Source of the DNA: an uncultured Porphyromonadaceae bacterium
Lineage (GTDB): Bacteria; Bacteroidota; Bacteroidia; Bacteroidales; Muribaculaceae
Direction of reading: 5' to 3'
Assembly (NCBI GenBank): GCA_900548705.1
Contig: URLF01000063.1
Location: forward strand, 1 to 14,943
DNA: 14,943 nt
Positions 6,041 to 14,504 of this stretch are shown one piece after another. The stretch's first letter is position 1, and each line of letters begins with the position of its first letter. Below the pieces are notes generated by a model that ran no database searches, was not told the DNA's origin, and worked only from the letters and a program-made list of their open reading frames with translations. Made by a program: the position numbers and the translations under genes.

Positions 6041-6586
6041 ATGAAAGCCTTATCATTAAACTTCTGGGGACAGACCAAATATTGGTGGGTAGTCCTCATC
6101 GTAGGGATTCTTCTCGTACTCGGCGGTTTCGCTTATTGGTTCTGGCCTGCAGCCGGTTTCGCCGTTGCCTCACAGATTTTCGGATGGCTGCTTGTCCTGG
6201 CAGGTATCGTCCAGCTTTGCGTGGCTGCCGGAGTCAACCGACCGAGAGGCTGGGGATGGTGGATTTGCGGCGGTGTCATTGACATGTTCGTCGGTTTCCT
6301 CCTGGTACGTTCGGTGATTCTTTCGGAAATCGTCTTTCCCGCCATCGTGTTCATCTTCTGGGGAGTAGCATCAATCATCGCCTCTGTCTCGACCCGTTCC
6401 AACAGTTACTGGTGGATGTATCTCATCAATGGTATCCTGCTGCTTATCATCGGTTTCTTCTTCCTTGAAGCCGGCTGGGTACAGGATATGATGATGGTTT
6501 CGTTCCTCTCCGCACTCGCATTCATCTACTGGGGCTTCACCATCGCGATGACCTCATACGACATGAAGCCGAGAGTAAGGGAATAA
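6041..6586 (+). CDS. HdeD/DUF308 family membrane protein
   Basis: A 181-residue inner-membrane protein with six predicted transmembrane helices in three hairpins: about residues 14-34, 39-63, 71-90, 95-116, 123-143 and 148-171. Each pair repeats the pattern of a hydrophobic helix with internal Gly, a Trp/Phe-rich turn and a second helix, as in DUF308 repeats of the HdeD family (for example WWVVLIVGILLVLGG and WWMYLINGILLLIIGFFF). HdeD is linked to acid tolerance in enterobacteria; the role in Bacteroidales is not established. The ATG at 6041 begins with MKALSLNFWGQTKYWW, and the positively charged end PRVRE is cytoplasmic if even-numbered helices hold. It is transcribed divergently from mutS2 and closed by a strong terminator, so it is probably monocistronic. 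Confidence 0.88.
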   Translation: MKALSLNFWGQTKYWWVVLIVGILLVLGGFAYWFWPAAGFAVASQIFGWLLVLAGIVQLCVAAGVNRPRGWGWWICGGVIDMFVGFLLVRSVILSEIVFPAIVFIFWGVASIIASVSTRSNSYWWMYLINGILLLIIGFFFLEAGWVQDMMMVSFLSALAFIYWGFTIAMTSYDMKPRVRE

Positions 6587-6634
6587 CACTCCAATCGGCC
6601 TGAGCTACAGGCAAGACCATATACAAAAAAACGC

Positions 6635-6680
6635 GCGGCCCGGAAGAGAAGACAACCAATTCTTCCGGGCCGCTGTTTTA
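6635..6680. terminator. Rho-independent terminator after the HdeD-like gene
   Basis: A perfect 13-bp stem (GCGGCCCGGAAGA at 6635-6647 with TCTTCCGGGCCGC at 6661-6673) encloses a 13-nt loop and is followed by TGTTTTAA. An A-tract (ACAAAAAAA) precedes the left arm, so it could also stop transcription from the right. Confidence 0.88.
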
Positions 6681-6698
6681 ACAGAGAAACACCCGGGA

Positions 6699-6730
6699 TT
6701 TGTCTTTTTCGCAAGAAAACCGTATCTTTG
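6699..6730 (+). promoter_or_regulatory. Consensus Bacteroidota promoter for the secreted Tyr/Trp/Gly-rich protein
   Basis: TTTG at 6699-6702, a 20-bp spacer and TATCTTTG at 6723-6730 match both promoter boxes perfectly. Transcription should start near 6737, giving a leader of about 70 nt before the ATG at 6807. It is the best promoter in the window and suggests high basal expression. Confidence 0.8.
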
Positions 6731-6806
6731 TGAATCATGGGGATTGCGACGGATTAAACTCACAGGTTTTTTCCGAGTCTAAACACAAAGAAAACGACTA
6801 TCGTAT

Positions 6807-8081
6807 ATGAAAACTCTCAAATCCATATCGGCACCCGGACTGACGGCAAAGTTGTCTAAAGTCCTGATTGTCCCCGCGATGCTTTGCGCCACCGCGCTTA
6901 TGACATCGGCCCAGGGATATTATGATGACGACCTCTATTACGATGCCTCCAAGGCAAAGAAGGAGTCGCCAAAAGCCGCGCCCACGAAAACGGCCAAGCC
7001 CTCTTCGAATTTCGGTGGCACCACCGTCCCGGCATCCGGAATGTATTATTACGACGGAGCGGCGTATGTGCCCTGGGACAGCGTTGGTGACTTCCGTGCG
7101 GCCGACACCTATCTCCCCACCGGAGGCTCCACCCGCGATGTGGATGAGTACAACCGCCGTGGCAGCTATCTCGCGTCCAAGCCTGATTCGATATCCCTGC
7201 AGGATTTCGAAGAGATGTCTGCTACCGAACAACTCGCCCGCTTCGGCAATTCACAGGTGGCCAAGGATGCCCTCGCTTCCCAGGATGGGATAACAACCGA
7301 GAATTACGCCGACATCTACAATGCCGGTTACTCCTCGGGCTATGACGCCGGGTATAACGCAGGACCGCAGACCGCGCTGAGCATAAACTTCGGAGCAGGC
7401 TATCCCTACGGATATTACAGCTATTACAACACCTGGGGATGGCCCTACTATTCATGGCGCAATCCCTGCAACTGGTATAACCCCTGGTGGGGCTGGGACT
7501 ATTATTATCCCGCCTGGAGCTGGGGTTGGGGCTGGACCTCTCCCTCCTGGGGGTGGGGTTATCCCGGTTACTATCCCGGATATTATCCCGGCCACTGGGC
7601 CGGCGTGACCTATCGCCCGTCACCTTCAGCCGCCCACCGTCCGCGTTCGACAGGTTACAACTACGGAGCGGCAGGTTCCCGTGGAGGAAGATATGACCAC
7701 GCCGTGCCCGGCTCGTCAAGCCGTCCGGGTTACCGGCCGCCGGCCTCAGCCAACGGAGGCTATTACGGAGGCTCGTCGACAGGACGCAATTCCCATTTCG
7801 GAACAGGTTCGGCAGGATACAGGCCTTCGGGAGGATATAGGACCGGTAATTCCGGAGCAACCAGACCCTCCGGCAACCAAGGCACCAACTATAACCGCAA
7901 CAACTTCGGCTCCTCACAGTCGACCCGCAACGGTTCGTTCAACAACAACAATTCCAACCGTTCGGGCAGCTACTCCCCCAGCCGTTCATCCGGCGGATTC
8001 TCAGGCGGAGGCCGCTCCGGAGGATATTCCGGTGGCGGACGTTCAGGAGGAGGAGGCGGTGGCGGCCATCGCAGCCGTTGA
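6807..8081 (+). CDS. Secreted or cell-envelope low-complexity protein rich in Tyr, Trp, Gly and Ser
   Basis: A 424-residue protein of unknown function. Residues 1-36 form a signal peptide (basic start, hydrophobic VLIVPAMLCATALMTSAQ, cleavage after SAQ). The mature part begins with GYYDDDLYYDASKAKKE and a moderately conserved-looking region to about 165 (YYYDGAAYVPWDSVGDF; DEYNRRGSYL). After that come repeated YNAGYSSGYDAGYNAG, an aromatic stretch with many WGW, YYP and YPGYYPG units (about 195-270), and a Gly/Ser/Arg/Asn tail ending in GGGGGGGHRSR. There are two cysteines, at the signal-peptide region and in the aromatic block. Such composition suggests a surface, matrix or condensate-forming protein; I recognise no catalytic domain. 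The FadL-like gene follows after 90 bp on the same strand with no terminator between, so the two may share the promoter at 6699-6730. Confidence 0.8.
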   Translation: MKTLKSISAPGLTAKLSKVLIVPAMLCATALMTSAQGYYDDDLYYDASKAKKESPKAAPTKTAKPSSNFGGTTVPASGMYYYDGAAYVPWDSVGDFRAADTYLPTGGSTRDVDEYNRRGSYLASKPDSISLQDFEEMSATEQLARFGNSQVAKDALASQDGITTENYADIYNAGYSSGYDAGYNAGPQTALSINFGAGYPYGYYSYYNTWGWPYYSWRNPCNWYNPWWGWDYYYPAWSWGWGWTSPSWGWGYPGYYPGYYPGHWAGVTYRPSPSAAHRPRSTGYNYGAAGSRGGRYDHAVPGSSSRPGYRPPASANGGYYGGSSTGRNSHFGTGSAGYRPSGGYRTGNSGATRPSGNQGTNYNRNNFGSSQSTRNGSFNNNNSNRSGSYSPSRSSGGFSGGGRSGGYSGGGRSGGGGGGGHRSR

Positions 8082-8171
8082 CCTGTGGCCCACTGTCTTG
8101 TCATATCAGGCTGACACCCCTCCCCCACATACTCACATAATCCTCAAAACTTGACACAACCTCGAATCACA

Positions 8172-9863
8172 ATGAAGAAGTTAATCATATCAGCCCTCGC
8201 CGTCATTCCCGCCGCAGGGGCTATCGCCCAAAGCCCGGTTGACGCAATGGCTCTCTCCCAGACAGAGCTTCGCGGGTCTGCCCGGTTCATGTCAATGGCC
8301 GGGGCATTCACAGCCCTGGGAGCCGACCTCTCAGCCGTCGGGCAGAATCCGGCAGGTATCGGTATGTATCGCGGAAGCGACATCGGTCTCACCCTCGGCA
8401 TCGACATCAATTCCAACAAGACCGAATGGGACGGCGGAAGCAACACCCAGAACTTCACGCGTGCCAATCTCAACAGCGCAGGGTATGTCGGGACGATGCT
8501 TTTCGGCCAGAATCGCGAGAACAGTATTTCGTGGGGATTCACCTACAACAGGCTGTATCGTTTCAACCGCACATACACCGGTGGCCTGAGCAATATGGAG
8601 ACCTCACTGTCGAATTACATCGCCTCCATCACCGACGGAGTGGACCCTTCATTGTTATGGAAGGAGAGTGCGGACGGGAAGCCTCTCTATCCCTATGACA
8701 ACTACGACTACAATGCTCCGGACTGGATGAGCATCCTCTACTACAACTCAGGGATGATCAACGCCGAGACATACACCGAGGGTGGAAAAGTTTATGAAGA
8801 CAGTCAATATCGTGGTATGTGGCAACACGGGGGTGTTGATGAAAACGGCAACAAGATTGCTCCGTCATCAGGTATGGCGGACTTCCAGGTGAGGGAAAAA
8901 GGGCATGCCGACGAATACAACATCAGCCTTGGCGGAAGCATCATGAACCTTGTCTACTGGGGTATCGGAGTCGGCATCACCGACCTTGACTACACTCAGG
9001 AATACTGGTATAACGAACAAATCGACCGCGCACTCGTGCCTGCCTCACCTGCCGGTTATCAGCTCGGCACAGCCAACTATTCCGAACTTTATTCCTTCAA
9101 GAAGGTTTCGGGAACCGGAGCCAACTTCAAGGTCGGGGCAATCATCAAGCCGATAAACGAGCTGAGAATCGGTATCGCCGTGCATACCCCCACCTACTAT
9201 GCCCTCAGTTCGTCGAGCTATGGAAGCACAGCTTTCAATTTCACCACCGCCGACCCCTCCTATAAGTTCAGCGGCTCGGAAGCGACCAACTGGGATGACT
9301 ATCAGTTCAAGCTCAACACCCCGTGGAAGCTCATGGCCGGTGTCGCCGGTGTCATCGGAGGACGTGCCATCCTGAGTCTCGACTACCAGTATGACGCTTA
9401 CGGGGACATGAAGCTCAAATACAATTCCGGCGACGCGATGACCCTCAACAACGACAACATCGCCCGCTATTACAAGGGGACAAGCACAATCAGGATCGGA
9501 GCTGAATACCGCATCACTCCGCAGTTCTCCGTGAGAGCCGGTTACAGCAACACCTCCACCGCATCGGGCACCGAACTGGAAGACGCAAACACCGACCGCA
9601 ACAGGTCAGGGTTCCAGGTGTCGACAGCCGGATTCAACCCGTCATACGACGTCAACAACTCCACGCAATATGTCACATGCGGTCTGGGATACAAGGTCAG
9701 CGGATTCTATTTCGATGTCGCTTATGTCCACAAACACCGCACATCGACCTTCAATGCCTTCACCCCCTTCACCGACTATGACGGTGTGTGGAGCCAGGCC
9801 CCGACAGCCAAGCTGACCGACAACAGTTCGCAAATCGTGGCCACCATCGGCTACCGTTTCTGA
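8172..9863 (+). CDS. FadL/OmpP1/TodX-type outer membrane protein
   Basis: A 563-residue outer-membrane beta-barrel of the FadL hydrophobic-compound transporter type. The start at 8172 gives a good signal peptide, MKKLIISALAVIPAAGAIAQ; a TTG at 8151 would only add seven residues that spoil it. The mature N-terminus contains SARFMSMAGAFTALGADLSA and VGQNPAGIGMY (residues 57-67), the NPAG hatch motif of the family. The body alternates polar and aromatic residues, and the C-terminus SQIVATIGYRF ends in Phe, the usual BAM recognition signal. An insertion at about 150-250 rich in Tyr, Asp and Asn (YPYDNYDYNAPDW) is longer than in enterobacterial FadL and probably forms extracellular loops. Likely substrate: a lipid or other hydrophobic molecule, not readable from sequence. 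Confidence 0.88.
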   Translation: MKKLIISALAVIPAAGAIAQSPVDAMALSQTELRGSARFMSMAGAFTALGADLSAVGQNPAGIGMYRGSDIGLTLGIDINSNKTEWDGGSNTQNFTRANLNSAGYVGTMLFGQNRENSISWGFTYNRLYRFNRTYTGGLSNMETSLSNYIASITDGVDPSLLWKESADGKPLYPYDNYDYNAPDWMSILYYNSGMINAETYTEGGKVYEDSQYRGMWQHGGVDENGNKIAPSSGMADFQVREKGHADEYNISLGGSIMNLVYWGIGVGITDLDYTQEYWYNEQIDRALVPASPAGYQLGTANYSELYSFKKVSGTGANFKVGAIIKPINELRIGIAVHTPTYYALSSSSYGSTAFNFTTADPSYKFSGSEATNWDDYQFKLNTPWKLMAGVAGVIGGRAILSLDYQYDAYGDMKLKYNSGDAMTLNNDNIARYYKGTSTIRIGAEYRITPQFSVRAGYSNTSTASGTELEDANTDRNRSGFQVSTAGFNPSYDVNNSTQYVTCGLGYKVSGFYFDVAYVHKHRTSTFNAFTPFTDYDGVWSQAPTAKLTDNSSQIVATIGYRF

Positions 9864-9903
9864 GCAGCCCACATATTGTAAAACCAAAGACACCGCATAA
9901 AGA

Positions 9904-11925
9904 TTGTCGCAGACCATCGACCTTGACAATCCTGAATTTCAGGATATCTGGAAGTTGATTTCCTATACCCGCCAGTCGGTCTTCATGACCGGTAAGGCAG
10001 GAACCGGGAAATCAACTTTCCTGCGTCATATAGTTGAGAACACCAAGAAGCGCCCGGTCGTGCTGGCCCCTACCGGTATCGCCGCCGTCAATGCCGGAGG
10101 TGTGACCCTCCACTCCTTTTTCCATCTCCCGTTCAAGCCCCTGCTGCCTGACGACCCGGAGCTGCAGATACGCAACCTGCGCCAACGGCTCAAACATACC
10201 GCCGAACAGCAGAAACTGATCCGGGAGCTTGAACTGATAGTGATCGACGAGGTATCGATGGTCAGAGCCGACATAATCGACTTCATAGACAAGGTGCTGC
10301 GTCTCTATTCGGGCCGCTTCCGCGAGCCGTTCGGAGGGAAGCAGCTGTTGCTTGTCGGGGACATCTTCCAGCTCGAACCTGTCGTGACCTCTGACATGCG
10401 CGACATATTCCGCGGCCTCTACCCCAACCTCTATTTCTTCTCGGCCAAAGTTTTCAGGGACTTCGCCCTGGTGCCGATAGAATTGCGGAAAGTCTACCGC
10501 CAGTCAGACAGCCTCTTCATCGGTATGCTCGACCGCATGAGACTCGGAGCAGTGTCGGCGGAAGACATCGCCATGCTCAACAGCCGTGTTGACCCGGAAG
10601 CCTCCTCGCCGGAGAGACAGAAGGAGTTCACGATGACTCTCGCGCCAAAGCGAGACACGGTAGACGCCATAAACACCTCGCGGCTCGGACGGTTAAAACG
10701 TAAACTCCACACCTTCCACGGGGAAATCAGGGACAAGTTCCCGGAGAACTCCCTGCCGGTGCCGCTGGTGCTTGAGCTTAAAGTCGGCGCACAGGTGGTA
10801 TTCGTCAGGAACGACCCCGAAAAACGATGGGTCAACGGCACCATCGGCAAGATTCATTCCATATCTGAAAACTCACTGGAAGTGGAGCTGGAAAACGGCC
10901 AGATTCATACCATAACCCGGGAGGTGTGGGAGAATGTGAGCTACCGCTACGACAAGGAAACAAAGAAAATCGACGAGGAGGTGCTTGGCACCTTCACTCA
11001 ATATCCTCTCAGACTCGCATGGGCGTTGACCATCCACAAGAGCCAGGGACTGACATTCCCCCGCGTGATCATTGACCTCGAAGGGGGCGCGTTCGCCGCC
11101 GGGCAGGCATATGTCGCCCTGTCGCGATGCCAGTCTCTCGAAGGGCTGACCCTCCGCACCAAGGTCAATCCCTATGACTTCTTCGTCAATCCGGCGATAC
11201 GGTCGTTCAGCGGATTCTTCAACAATCCGGCAATCTTGGCCTCGGCGATGGCCTCCGCCAAGGCCGACGATTGTTTCCACCGGGCCGCCGCCTCTTTCGA
11301 CTCCGGGGATTTCTCGTCGGCGGTGGAATATTTCACCGAGGGATTGTATGCCCGCGACGAGCTGCGCAACCCGGCGGTCATTCATCTGCTGAAACAGAAA
11401 CTTTACCGGCTCGGCAAATCCGGCGACAGAATTGCGACACTGGAGGAGAAGCTGCGGGAAGCTGACAAGAAATTTCTCGAACTCGCGAAAGAATATGTGT
11501 CGCTCGGCCTTGACTGCCTGTCAGACGAGAACTACGGGGCAGCCATCGCCAACTTCGACAAGGCCCTGAAAATATCCCCGGGATTCACCGACGCCCTCCG
11601 GCTCAAAGGTGAGGCGGCGATGGATGGTGGTGACCACCTGACGGCTGCGGAATGTTTCGGGGAGATACTTCGGGAGCAGCCGAAAGATTTCGATGCGCTC
11701 TTCGCCATCGGGAAGCTGCATTGCCATCTCGCGGGAGAATCAGACAATCCGGATGAAGAGCGTTACAAGGCTCTCAATTATATGCTGGCGGCAGAGGAAT
11801 CTAAGCCTGACTCCGCCCCACTGCATGACCGCCTGGCCTCTCTCAACGAGGAGATGGGCGACATAGAGGAGGCCGACCGCCACCGCTCGATAGCCCGTCG
11901 CCTGCGCAAGCGCTCGCGCCACTGA
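9904..11925 (+). CDS. Pif1-like superfamily 1 helicase fused to C-terminal TPR repeats
   Basis: A 673-residue protein. The N-terminal helicase domain shows Walker A GKAGTGKST (30-38), motif Ia APTGIAAVNAGGVTLHSFF (55-73), Walker B LIVIDEVSM (111-119), motif III GDIFQLEPV (152-160), motif V ALTIHKSQGLTF (about 372-385) and motif VI YVALSR (about 402-407), a complete Pif1/RecD-type set. From about residue 440 the helicase gives way to helical repeats: AAASFDSGDFSSAVEYFTEG, LSDENYGAAIANFDKALKIS and AAMDGGDHLTAAECFGEILR fit the TPR pattern. The start is a TTG at 9904: an in-frame TAA at 9898 rules out any earlier start, and the next ATG (residue 28) would cut into Walker A. It begins 40 bp after the FadL-like gene and may be read through from it. 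Probable role: DNA unwinding, with the TPRs as a protein-docking arm. Confidence 0.85.
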   Translation: MSQTIDLDNPEFQDIWKLISYTRQSVFMTGKAGTGKSTFLRHIVENTKKRPVVLAPTGIAAVNAGGVTLHSFFHLPFKPLLPDDPELQIRNLRQRLKHTAEQQKLIRELELIVIDEVSMVRADIIDFIDKVLRLYSGRFREPFGGKQLLLVGDIFQLEPVVTSDMRDIFRGLYPNLYFFSAKVFRDFALVPIELRKVYRQSDSLFIGMLDRMRLGAVSAEDIAMLNSRVDPEASSPERQKEFTMTLAPKRDTVDAINTSRLGRLKRKLHTFHGEIRDKFPENSLPVPLVLELKVGAQVVFVRNDPEKRWVNGTIGKIHSISENSLEVELENGQIHTITREVWENVSYRYDKETKKIDEEVLGTFTQYPLRLAWALTIHKSQGLTFPRVIIDLEGGAFAAGQAYVALSRCQSLEGLTLRTKVNPYDFFVNPAIRSFSGFFNNPAILASAMASAKADDCFHRAAASFDSGDFSSAVEYFTEGLYARDELRNPAVIHLLKQKLYRLGKSGDRIATLEEKLREADKKFLELAKEYVSLGLDCLSDENYGAAIANFDKALKISPGFTDALRLKGEAAMDGGDHLTAAECFGEILREQPKDFDALFAIGKLHCHLAGESDNPDEERYKALNYMLAAEESKPDSAPLHDRLASLNEEMGDIEEADRHRSIARRLRKRSRH

Positions 11926-12002
11926 ACATTTGGTCCCCGACGACGTTAGATTAGTAGGTTCAATCCAACGAATCAAATTACTAACCTCAAATATCGTCAG
12001 AT

Positions 12003-12578
12003 ATGAAATACACCCAGCCACAGCTCCCCTATGCAAATGACGCACTGGAGCCAGCAATATCACGCCGAACCGTTGATTTCCATTACGGCAAACATGAGAA
12101 AGCTTATATCGACAACCTCAACTCACTCATCGAGGGGACGGAATTCGAGGAGCTTCCTCTGGAGGAAATCATCCGCGACTCGAAAGGCGCGTTGTTCAAC
12201 AATGCCTCCCAGGCATGGAACCACATCTTCTATTTCTTCTCCTTCTCTCCCGATGGCGGAGGCGAACCTGAGGGTGAACTTCGCGAAGCCATCGACAAGC
12301 AGTTCGGCTCGTTCGACAATTTCAAGAAGGAATTTGTCGACGCGGGTGTCAAGCTGTTCGGCTCGGGCTGGGTATGGCTGTCGCGCGACAATGACGGCAA
12401 GCTCTTCATAACCCAGGAGTCAAATGCCGGAAATCCCATGACACAGGGGCTGACCCCCATACTGACATTCGATGTCTGGGAACATGCCTATTACCTCGAC
12501 TACCAGAACCGACGCAAGGATGCCCTGGAGAAGCTCTGGGATATCATCGACTGGCCCATCGTCGAGGGTCGATTCTGA
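12003..12578 (+). CDS. sodB: Superoxide dismutase, Fe-type (Fe/Mn family)
   Basis: A 191-residue cytoplasmic enzyme converting superoxide to hydrogen peroxide and oxygen. The four metal ligands are visible: His27 (DFHYGKHEKAY), His74 (NHIFYF), Asp157 and His161 (FDVWEHAYYLDY). Gln70 in NNASQAWNHIF is at the position where Fe-type enzymes place the active-site Gln, and SNAGNP at 140-145 lacks the Mn-type Gln, so Fe is the preferred metal; related Bacteroides enzymes can use either. Length is standard. The ATG at 12003 follows a 77-bp gap after the helicase gene in which I see no good TAnnTTTG box, so the promoter is unresolved. Confidence 0.96.
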   Translation: MKYTQPQLPYANDALEPAISRRTVDFHYGKHEKAYIDNLNSLIEGTEFEELPLEEIIRDSKGALFNNASQAWNHIFYFFSFSPDGGGEPEGELREAIDKQFGSFDNFKKEFVDAGVKLFGSGWVWLSRDNDGKLFITQESNAGNPMTQGLTPILTFDVWEHAYYLDYQNRRKDALEKLWDIIDWPIVEGRF

Positions 12579-12960
12579 AAGACCTGACAACAATTGGATG
12601 GCCTAACGCTAAACAATTGTTAATTAAACGATATTAACTACAAACATCTCAACCGTTGTCTCAACCGCAACGTTATAATATCAAACAGACAGACATAGAT
12701 AACGAAACAATTAGAGACAGCAAGCATTTGAGATAGCAAGATTGCACTCCGCTTCAAAAGCGGACCGGCAACTAAAAAGAGTGACATAGCACTTAATTGT
12801 AAGCATAATGTGATGAATGGAGAGAGAGGCAGCTGTGAAGCCCCCTCTCTTTTTTATGTCCATACCCCGGAGGAAGCCGTCCTTGGAAAGAATGCTTACA
12901 CAAATCCGAGATGTAGTAACCAAAATCAACACAATGGCCTGCCGATTCGAATCTTAGTGC
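12579..12960 (+). other. Long non-coding gap after sodB; possible small RNA gene
   Basis: No convincing protein gene lies in this stretch. Just after the sodB stop there is an inverted repeat (AACAATTG at 12589-12596 with CAATTGTT at 12614-12621) that could be a weak terminator. A compact hairpin, CCGCTT-CAA-AAGCGG, lies at 12749-12763, and a strong rho-independent terminator at 12821-12856, about 240 bp from sodB. A terminator that far out, preceded by another stable hairpin, suggests either a long structured sodB 3' UTR or an independent RNA of roughly 100-180 nt. No consensus promoter is seen, and I do not recognise a known RNA family. Confidence 0.35.
12821..12856 (+). terminator. Rho-independent terminator upstream of the AraC-type gene
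   Basis: AGAGAGG (12823-12829) pairs with CCTCTCT (12844-12850), and the stem is followed by a run of T (TTTTTTAT). It ends transcription coming from sodB or from an RNA gene in the gap, and isolates the regulator gene. Confidence 0.75.
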
Positions 12961-12968
12961 TATCTTTG
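12961..12968 (+). promoter_or_regulatory. -7 box for the AraC-type regulator gene
   Basis: TATCTTTG is a perfect TAnnTTTG box, 26 bp before the ATG at 12995. No TTTG is found at the expected -33 position, so the promoter may need an activator. Confidence 0.6.
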
Positions 12969-12994
12969 CATAGATAATAAATCTGACGTTCCTT

Positions 12995-13918
12995 ATGGAT
13001 AAAACTTTCAAGACGGATAAGACCTTCAAGCTCGGCTCGGTGTCTGAATTCTGCGACTTTTTCGGAGTGGAGACTCTCCATCCCCTGATTTCGGTGGCGA
13101 ACTTCGAGGATTACGGGACATACTCCGAGGGGACAATGAACGCCGGGGTCTACTGCATAATGTATAAGGAGCTGCATTGCGGCGAGATGAAGTATGGCCG
13201 CAGCAAATATGACTATCAGGCGGGCACCCTGCTGTTCATATCGCCGGGACAGCTTGTCGGAATCAAAGGGCGCCAGGATCCGGACGCACCCAAATATAAA
13301 GGGCATGTGCTGATATTCCATCCCGACTTCCTGTATGGCACCCCCCTCGCCCGTGCGATGAAGGATTACTCGTTTTTCTCATATGACGCCAATGAGGCGC
13401 TCCATATGTCAGAGAAGGAGAAGAAAATCATTCTCGGCTGCATAGAGGAAATCAAGACGGAGCTGGCCAACAATATCGACCGCCACACGAAACAGATTGT
13501 CACGTCATACCTCGGTACAATGCTCAACCATTGCGTCAGGTTCTATGAACGTCAGTTCATCACCCGCGAGGTCAGCAACCGTGGAATCATGGGGAAGCTC
13601 GAAACCCTGCTGAACGATTATTTCGACAACAACCGCCAGGAGGAGCAGGGTCTTCCCTCCGTGCAGTATTGCGCGAGGGAGTTATGCCTGTCACCCAACT
13701 ATTTCGGAGACCTTATAAAGAAAGAGACCGGTAACACGGCGACAGAATACATTCAGCGTTTCGTAATCGAGAGGGCCAAGATACTCCTGGCCGAGGGAGA
13801 GCTGAACATCAGCGAGACCGCGTATGAGCTCGGATTCAAATACCCCCATCATCTGACCCGTGTGTTCAAGAAGGTCACAGGCCGCACACCATACGAATAC
13901 CTGTCATCATGTAATTGA
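12995..13918 (+). CDS. AraC-family transcriptional regulator
   Basis: A 307-residue regulator. Residues about 20-180 form the N-terminal sensing domain, with a cupin-like strand pattern (YDYQAGTLLFISPGQLVGI; GHVLIFHPDFLYGTPLA). The C-terminal HTH_18 domain (about 205-307) has both helix-turn-helix units, including SVQYCARELCLSPNYFGDLI and ISETAYELGFKYPHHLTRVF, and ends in the typical KKVTGRTPYEYL. The effector cannot be read. The flavoprotein gene starts 25 bp downstream on the same strand, so it is cotranscribed or a direct target. The N-terminus carries a short duplication (DKTFKT then DKTFKL), from two imperfect 18-bp copies beginning GATAA. Confidence 0.93.
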   Translation: MDKTFKTDKTFKLGSVSEFCDFFGVETLHPLISVANFEDYGTYSEGTMNAGVYCIMYKELHCGEMKYGRSKYDYQAGTLLFISPGQLVGIKGRQDPDAPKYKGHVLIFHPDFLYGTPLARAMKDYSFFSYDANEALHMSEKEKKIILGCIEEIKTELANNIDRHTKQIVTSYLGTMLNHCVRFYERQFITREVSNRGIMGKLETLLNDYFDNNRQEEQGLPSVQYCARELCLSPNYFGDLIKKETGNTATEYIQRFVIERAKILLAEGELNISETAYELGFKYPHHLTRVFKKVTGRTPYEYLSSCN

Positions 13919-13943
13919 CCCTATAATATCCAAACCAATCATA

Positions 13944-14483
13944 ATGTCCAAGAAAATACTGATATTGTCGGGCAGCCCGCGTCATGGCGGCAACTCCGAC
14001 ACACTCTGCGACCAGTTCCTGAAAGGAGCTGCCGAAGCCGGCCACACTGTCGAGAAGTTTTTCATCGCCGGCCACAAAATCGGTTATTGTTCCGCTTGTT
14101 ACTACTGCCGCGAACATGACGGAGAATGCTGCAAGAAGGATGACATGCAGATTCTCATGCCGAAAATACTGGAGGCCGATGTGCTGGTGTTCTCATCCCC
14201 GGTCTATATGTATTCGGTTTCGGCTCAGTTGAAAGCAGTGTTCGACCGAATGGTTGCCCGGTATGAAGTCATCCGCGACAAGGAGCTGTATTACATAATG
14301 ACCGCAGCCGAGGATGAGGAACACACCATGGACACGACCTTGGCCTGTATGCGCGGAATGGCGGATTGCATCCCCCGCTCGAAAGAGATGGGTGTAATCT
14401 ACGGCAAAGGGGTGTATGGCAAAGGGGAGGTCAACTTCACCCCCGCATATGAGGAAGCATACGAGATGGGTAAGAGGGTCTGA
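13944..14483 (+). CDS. Flavodoxin-like NAD(P)H-dependent oxidoreductase, iron-sulfur flavoprotein type
   Basis: A 179-residue FMN protein starting at the ATG at 13944 (MSKKILILSG); an ATG at 13860 lies inside the regulator gene. SGSPRHGGNSD at 9-19 is the FMN phosphate loop and VFSSPVYMYSVSAQLKAVFDR at 82-102 the second flavin-binding segment. Between them, Cys49, Cys52, Cys55 and Cys62 form CX2CX2CX6C, the compact motif that in iron-sulfur flavoproteins holds a 4Fe-4S cluster, followed by the usual KKDDM. A further Cys63 is adjacent. The enzyme would move electrons between NAD(P)H or ferredoxin and small oxidised substrates such as quinones. Cotranscription with the AraC-type gene is likely. 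Confidence 0.88.
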   Translation: MSKKILILSGSPRHGGNSDTLCDQFLKGAAEAGHTVEKFFIAGHKIGYCSACYYCREHDGECCKKDDMQILMPKILEADVLVFSSPVYMYSVSAQLKAVFDRMVARYEVIRDKELYYIMTAAEDEEHTMDTTLACMRGMADCIPRSKEMGVIYGKGVYGKGEVNFTPAYEEAYEMGKRV

Positions 14484-14504
14484 GCCTCACCCACACTCCT
14501 TATA

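Noticed and set aside
7222..7917. A 231-codon minus-strand frame inside the secreted protein gene
   Set aside because: It is Arg/Ser-rich, lies wholly opposite a gene with signal peptide and promoter, and shows no domain.
12816..12956. A short plus-strand reading frame of about 46 codons in the gap before the AraC-type gene
   Set aside because: Its start lies inside the terminator hairpin, it crosses the T-tract and its composition matches no protein family I know.
2150..13035. The same peptide TDKTFKL at the end of the toxin-like protein and near the start of the AraC-type protein
   Set aside because: The DNA behind the two copies differs at many positions and the contexts are unrelated, so it is most likely chance.
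5986..13931. TATAATATC appearing before three genes (near 5989, 12674 and 13922)
   Set aside because: It does not match the Bacteroidota promoter pattern, its spacing to the genes varies, and short AT-rich matches are expected in spacers.
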